Shown here one piece after another: positions 61,687-64,000 of a stretch of DNA of 64,000 nucleotides. A program made the translations under genes and the position numbers. The stretch is from assembly GCA_017642585.1 (NCBI GenBank), contig JAGCOR010000020.1:1-64000 (forward strand). The letters run 5' to 3'. Each line of letters begins with the position of its first letter. Positions within the stretch are counted from its first letter, which is position 1. The notes below the pieces were generated by a model that was given only the letters and a program-made list of their open reading frames with translations, was not told the DNA's origin and did no database searches. The stretch comes from Alphaproteobacteria bacterium (GTDB lineage: Bacteria; Pseudomonadota; Alphaproteobacteria; Rs-D84).

Positions 61687-62682
61687 ATGTTTAATGATAT
61701 GTTAATTGTTACTACTGCAATCAGTTCTTTTAATAATGCGGCCCTGTTCAGTCCTTTGTTCTTGGTAATCGGGCTGTTGATGTTGCCTTTGTTCGTTATG
61801 GTTGTCGTTTATGGCCGTGATTTCGTTACAAAATTGGGTTGGAACGACAAAAATGTTGATAATAATGTCAGTTTTTGGACATCTTCCACCGTTTTATTGT
61901 GGTTAATGTTATTCGGTGGCAATTACGCGGTAATCAGGGATGGCATATCTTTGTTGCCTTTATTGTTGGCCGTTGTTTTATTGTTGTTGATGATAATCGT
62001 ATCCCAAAAATATACTATGTTGGGTTATGCTAATAAAATACGCGATAAAAAAACGAAGTTGGCACTGTTTGGTTTATTGTTGTTAATGGCTGGTTTTTCT
62101 GCAATTCATAATTGGTATGGTATTTTATTGCAAATCAGCGCGGTTGTTTGTGGTTTTATTATTGGAAGCAGATTCAAAAAAAATATTGCCCTGGTTCCTT
62201 GGAATATAATTATGTTCTGTGCGGTTTTGATTTTGGTTTTAATGCAACCTGAATATTTCAGATTTGGCCAATTGGGCAATTTAACTGTCGTTCATTTATT
62301 AAGCGCTGTATTTGTTGCATTATGTGGTGTAACTGCGTTGGTTACAAAATATGTGCATGCGCGATCCAAAGTGCATCAAAGCGCCTATGTAAAATTAAAA
62401 TGGTTTTTCCGTATTTTGTCGCTGTTGGCTTTGGTGTTGTTTATATCAACTGAATCTATTCCTGTATTCATAGGGTTGATGGGTGCGGTGGCATTGTTGG
62501 AAATGCTGTCTGTGTATCATTCAAAGAACTTAGATTCCAAATTGTCAAAACAGGCATTTTCTTTGTTTTTAATTGGGTTTGGAATAATCATAATCTGCCC
62601 AGTGATAAGTGCCATCGGTATAACCTATGCTGCTATGACTGCGACAGGAATAAAAGCAAGAGATTTCTTGAGTTTGTTATAA
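61687..62682 (+). CDS. Polytopic inner-membrane protein, unknown
   Basis: 331 residues with about nine hydrophobic helices and very few charged loops; AAAAGGC upstream. The first loop after TM1 contains YGRDFVTKLGWNDKNVDNNV. No transporter or enzyme motif was recognised. It precedes lpxA by 88 nt, a position where lpxD/fabZ would be expected in many proteobacteria, but it resembles neither. Confidence 0.8.
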   Translation: MFNDMLIVTTAISSFNNAALFSPLFLVIGLLMLPLFVMVVVYGRDFVTKLGWNDKNVDNNVSFWTSSTVLLWLMLFGGNYAVIRDGISLLPLLLAVVLLLLMIIVSQKYTMLGYANKIRDKKTKLALFGLLLLMAGFSAIHNWYGILLQISAVVCGFIIGSRFKKNIALVPWNIIMFCAVLILVLMQPEYFRFGQLGNLTVVHLLSAVFVALCGVTALVTKYVHARSKVHQSAYVKLKWFFRILSLLALVLFISTESIPVFIGLMGAVALLEMLSVYHSKNLDSKLSKQAFSLFLIGFGIIIICPVISAIGITYAAMTATGIKARDFLSLL

Positions 62683-62770
62683 TTTGTTATATTTATTGAA
62701 TAACATTTTTCAAAGATTTAATGTATATTTGGTTCGAAATTAATCGGTTATAACAAAATGGAATAAAAAT

Positions 62771-63577
62771 ATGGCAACTGTTATAGATCCAAGTGCAATC
62801 ATTCAACCAGGTGCAGTCATAGGAAATGACTGTAAAATCGGTCCTTTCTGTATTATCGGTCCAAATGTTGTTTTGGGCGACAGGGTTGAATTGGTTTCAA
62901 ATGTTGTGATTGGTGGTAAAACATCAATTGGTGATGATTCTATTGTATACCCTTTTGCAGTGTTGGGCGTTATGAGCCAAGATTTAAAATGGCAAGATGA
63001 AGCGGCTATGACTGGATTACGCATTGGCAAAAGATGCAAAATTCGTGAATATGTAACTATCCATTCTGGAACCCCTGCATCGGATGGAACAGAAATTGGT
63101 GATGATTGTCAAATTATGGTTAATGCACACGTTGGACATGATTGCAAAATTGGTAACAGCGTTGTTATGTCCAATTTGGTTCAAGTTGCAGGCCATGTGG
63201 AAGTTGAAGATTTCGCAATATTGTCTGGCGGTGTTATGGTATTGCAGTTTTCACATATTGGACGCAATGCATTTATTGGTGGTATGAGTGGTGTTGGTAA
63301 TGATGTATTACCATATGCTATATATGATGGCGCACGTGCAGTTTACAGAACTATTAATCGTGTTGGATTGATGCGCCATGGTTTCACAAACGAAGATTTA
63401 CACGCAATACATTCTGTGTATTCTGCTGTGTTTAATGAAACCGAAGGAACGGTTTTGGAAAGAATAAATAAAATCCGCAAAGAAGTTAAAAATAACAAAT
63501 ATGCTATGGATGCGATAGATTTTATTGAAAATCGTTCAAAACGCGGTATCGGAACGTCAAAAAATGACTCGCACTAA
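62771..63577 (+). CDS. lpxA: UDP-N-acetylglucosamine O-acyltransferase
   Basis: 268 residues: left-handed beta-helix of hexapeptide repeats (IIQPGAVIGNDCKIGPFCII...), with the catalytic His in VNAHVGHDCKIGNSV and the C-terminal helical domain (FTNEDLHAIHSVYSAVFNET). First step of lipid A synthesis, indicating an LPS outer membrane. It overlaps lpxB by 14 nt. Confidence 0.97.
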   Translation: MATVIDPSAIIQPGAVIGNDCKIGPFCIIGPNVVLGDRVELVSNVVIGGKTSIGDDSIVYPFAVLGVMSQDLKWQDEAAMTGLRIGKRCKIREYVTIHSGTPASDGTEIGDDCQIMVNAHVGHDCKIGNSVVMSNLVQVAGHVEVEDFAILSGGVMVLQFSHIGRNAFIGGMSGVGNDVLPYAIYDGARAVYRTINRVGLMRHGFTNEDLHAIHSVYSAVFNETEGTVLERINKIRKEVKNNKYAMDAIDFIENRSKRGIGTSKNDSH

Positions 63578-64000
63578 AACCAATTTAAAGATTTTTATTA
63601 TTGCAGGTGAAGTTTCCGGGGATGTGTTGGGTGCAAAGATAATGCATGCAATGCCAGATGTAGAATTCATTGGTATCGGCGGAAAAAATATGGCTGATAT
63701 GGGATTAAAAACTTTATTCCCTATTTCTGATTTGGCCGTCATGGGCATTTTCGAAGTATTGGCGCACGCACGGACTTTGACAAATCGTATTAAACAAACT
63801 GTGGATGCGATAGCCAAAGAAAAACCTGATATTGTTTTAACCATAGATTCCCCTGGATTTGCTAAAGCTGTTGTAAAGGGTGTAAAAAAACAAAAAATAT
63901 TAAACAAAACAAAATTTTATCATGTTGTTGCCCCCCAGGTTTGGGCATGGGGTAAAAAACGTGCGAAAAAATATGCAAAAATATTTGATAAATTGTATGC
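63564..64000 (+). CDS. lpxB: Lipid-A-disaccharide synthase, 3' end beyond window
   Basis: 145 codons are visible from the ATG at 63564, inside the end of lpxA; the frame is open at base 64000. Family motifs are FIIAGEVSGDVLGAKIM, FIGIGGKNMADMGL, LTIDSPGFAK and VVAPQVWAWGKKR. The enzyme joins UDP-diacylglucosamine and lipid X. The overlap with lpxA implies coupled translation. Confidence 0.96.
   Translation, partial: MTRTKTNLKIFIIAGEVSGDVLGAKIMHAMPDVEFIGIGGKNMADMGLKTLFPISDLAVMGIFEVLAHARTLTNRIKQTVDAIAKEKPDIVLTIDSPGFAKAVVKGVKKQKILNKTKFYHVVAPQVWAWGKKRAKKYAKIFDKLY

Overview
The window is an AT-rich, tightly packed stretch of a bacterial chromosome. Double-membrane markers are present (LpxA and LpxB, several signal-peptide beta-barrels ending in aromatic residues, SecG, LepB, PpiD-like). 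Together with the flavour of the housekeeping genes and the very short intergenic gaps, they suggest an alphaproteobacterium with a compact, probably host- or gut-associated genome. That placement is inference from gene content; a choloylglycine-hydrolase-family gene fits a gut habitat. No insertion sequence, phage gene, rRNA or CRISPR array was seen.

Layout. 1-7.6 kb: three minus-strand genes for exported cysteine-rich proteins (the first runs off the window), then a 1250-residue ankyrin/subtilisin-fold/beta-barrel surface protein whose protease triad appears to be lost, and a small unknown gene. 7.6-17.2 kb: choloylglycine hydrolase family, grpE, tpiA, PpiD-like chaperone, recO, membrane-anchored DsbA-like protein, polA, an outer-membrane barrel and pth. 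17.2-23.3 kb: a 972-residue member of the cysteine-rich family, a tRNA-Leu with anticodon AAG, and a three-gene envelope cluster. 23.3-28.6 kb: rpsB and tsf with an unknown gene between them, a tyrS 3' remnant, tRNA-Arg(UCU) and small unknown genes. 28.6-41.3 kb: secG, rnc/lepB, comM, tspO, ftsB-like, dus, rodZ-like, uvrA, a free-standing SRP54 M-domain protein, two related unknown proteins, rlmE, an aspartate kinase without ACT domains, and rnhA. 41.3-51.8 kb: transketolase, YgjP-type metalloprotease, a large exported cysteine/glycine-rich protein, hisS, prfA, an unknown protein, an autotransporter-type barrel, aroK and an MscL fusion. 51.8-64 kb: an MFS transporter, an ~800 bp intergenic island of degenerate repeats, a sugar aminotransferase/formyltransferase pair, leuS, a YcgN-type protein, an rpiB-bactofilin-M23 peptidase-methyltransferase operon, a polytopic membrane protein, lpxA and the start of lpxB.

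The most unusual items are: (1) an MscL mechanosensitive channel fused to a zinc ribbon and an FtsK-gamma-like winged helix; (2) a stand-alone SRP54 M domain with a degraded SRP-RNA-binding motif; (3) a family of exported proteins sharing a C-x6-C-x4-C signature; (4) the ankyrin pseudo-subtilase autotransporter; (5) a repeat-filled gene desert beside a sugar-modification gene pair; and (6) several genes that look leaderless, including a divergent pair separated by only 19 bp. All homology statements come from motif reading by eye; no search was run.
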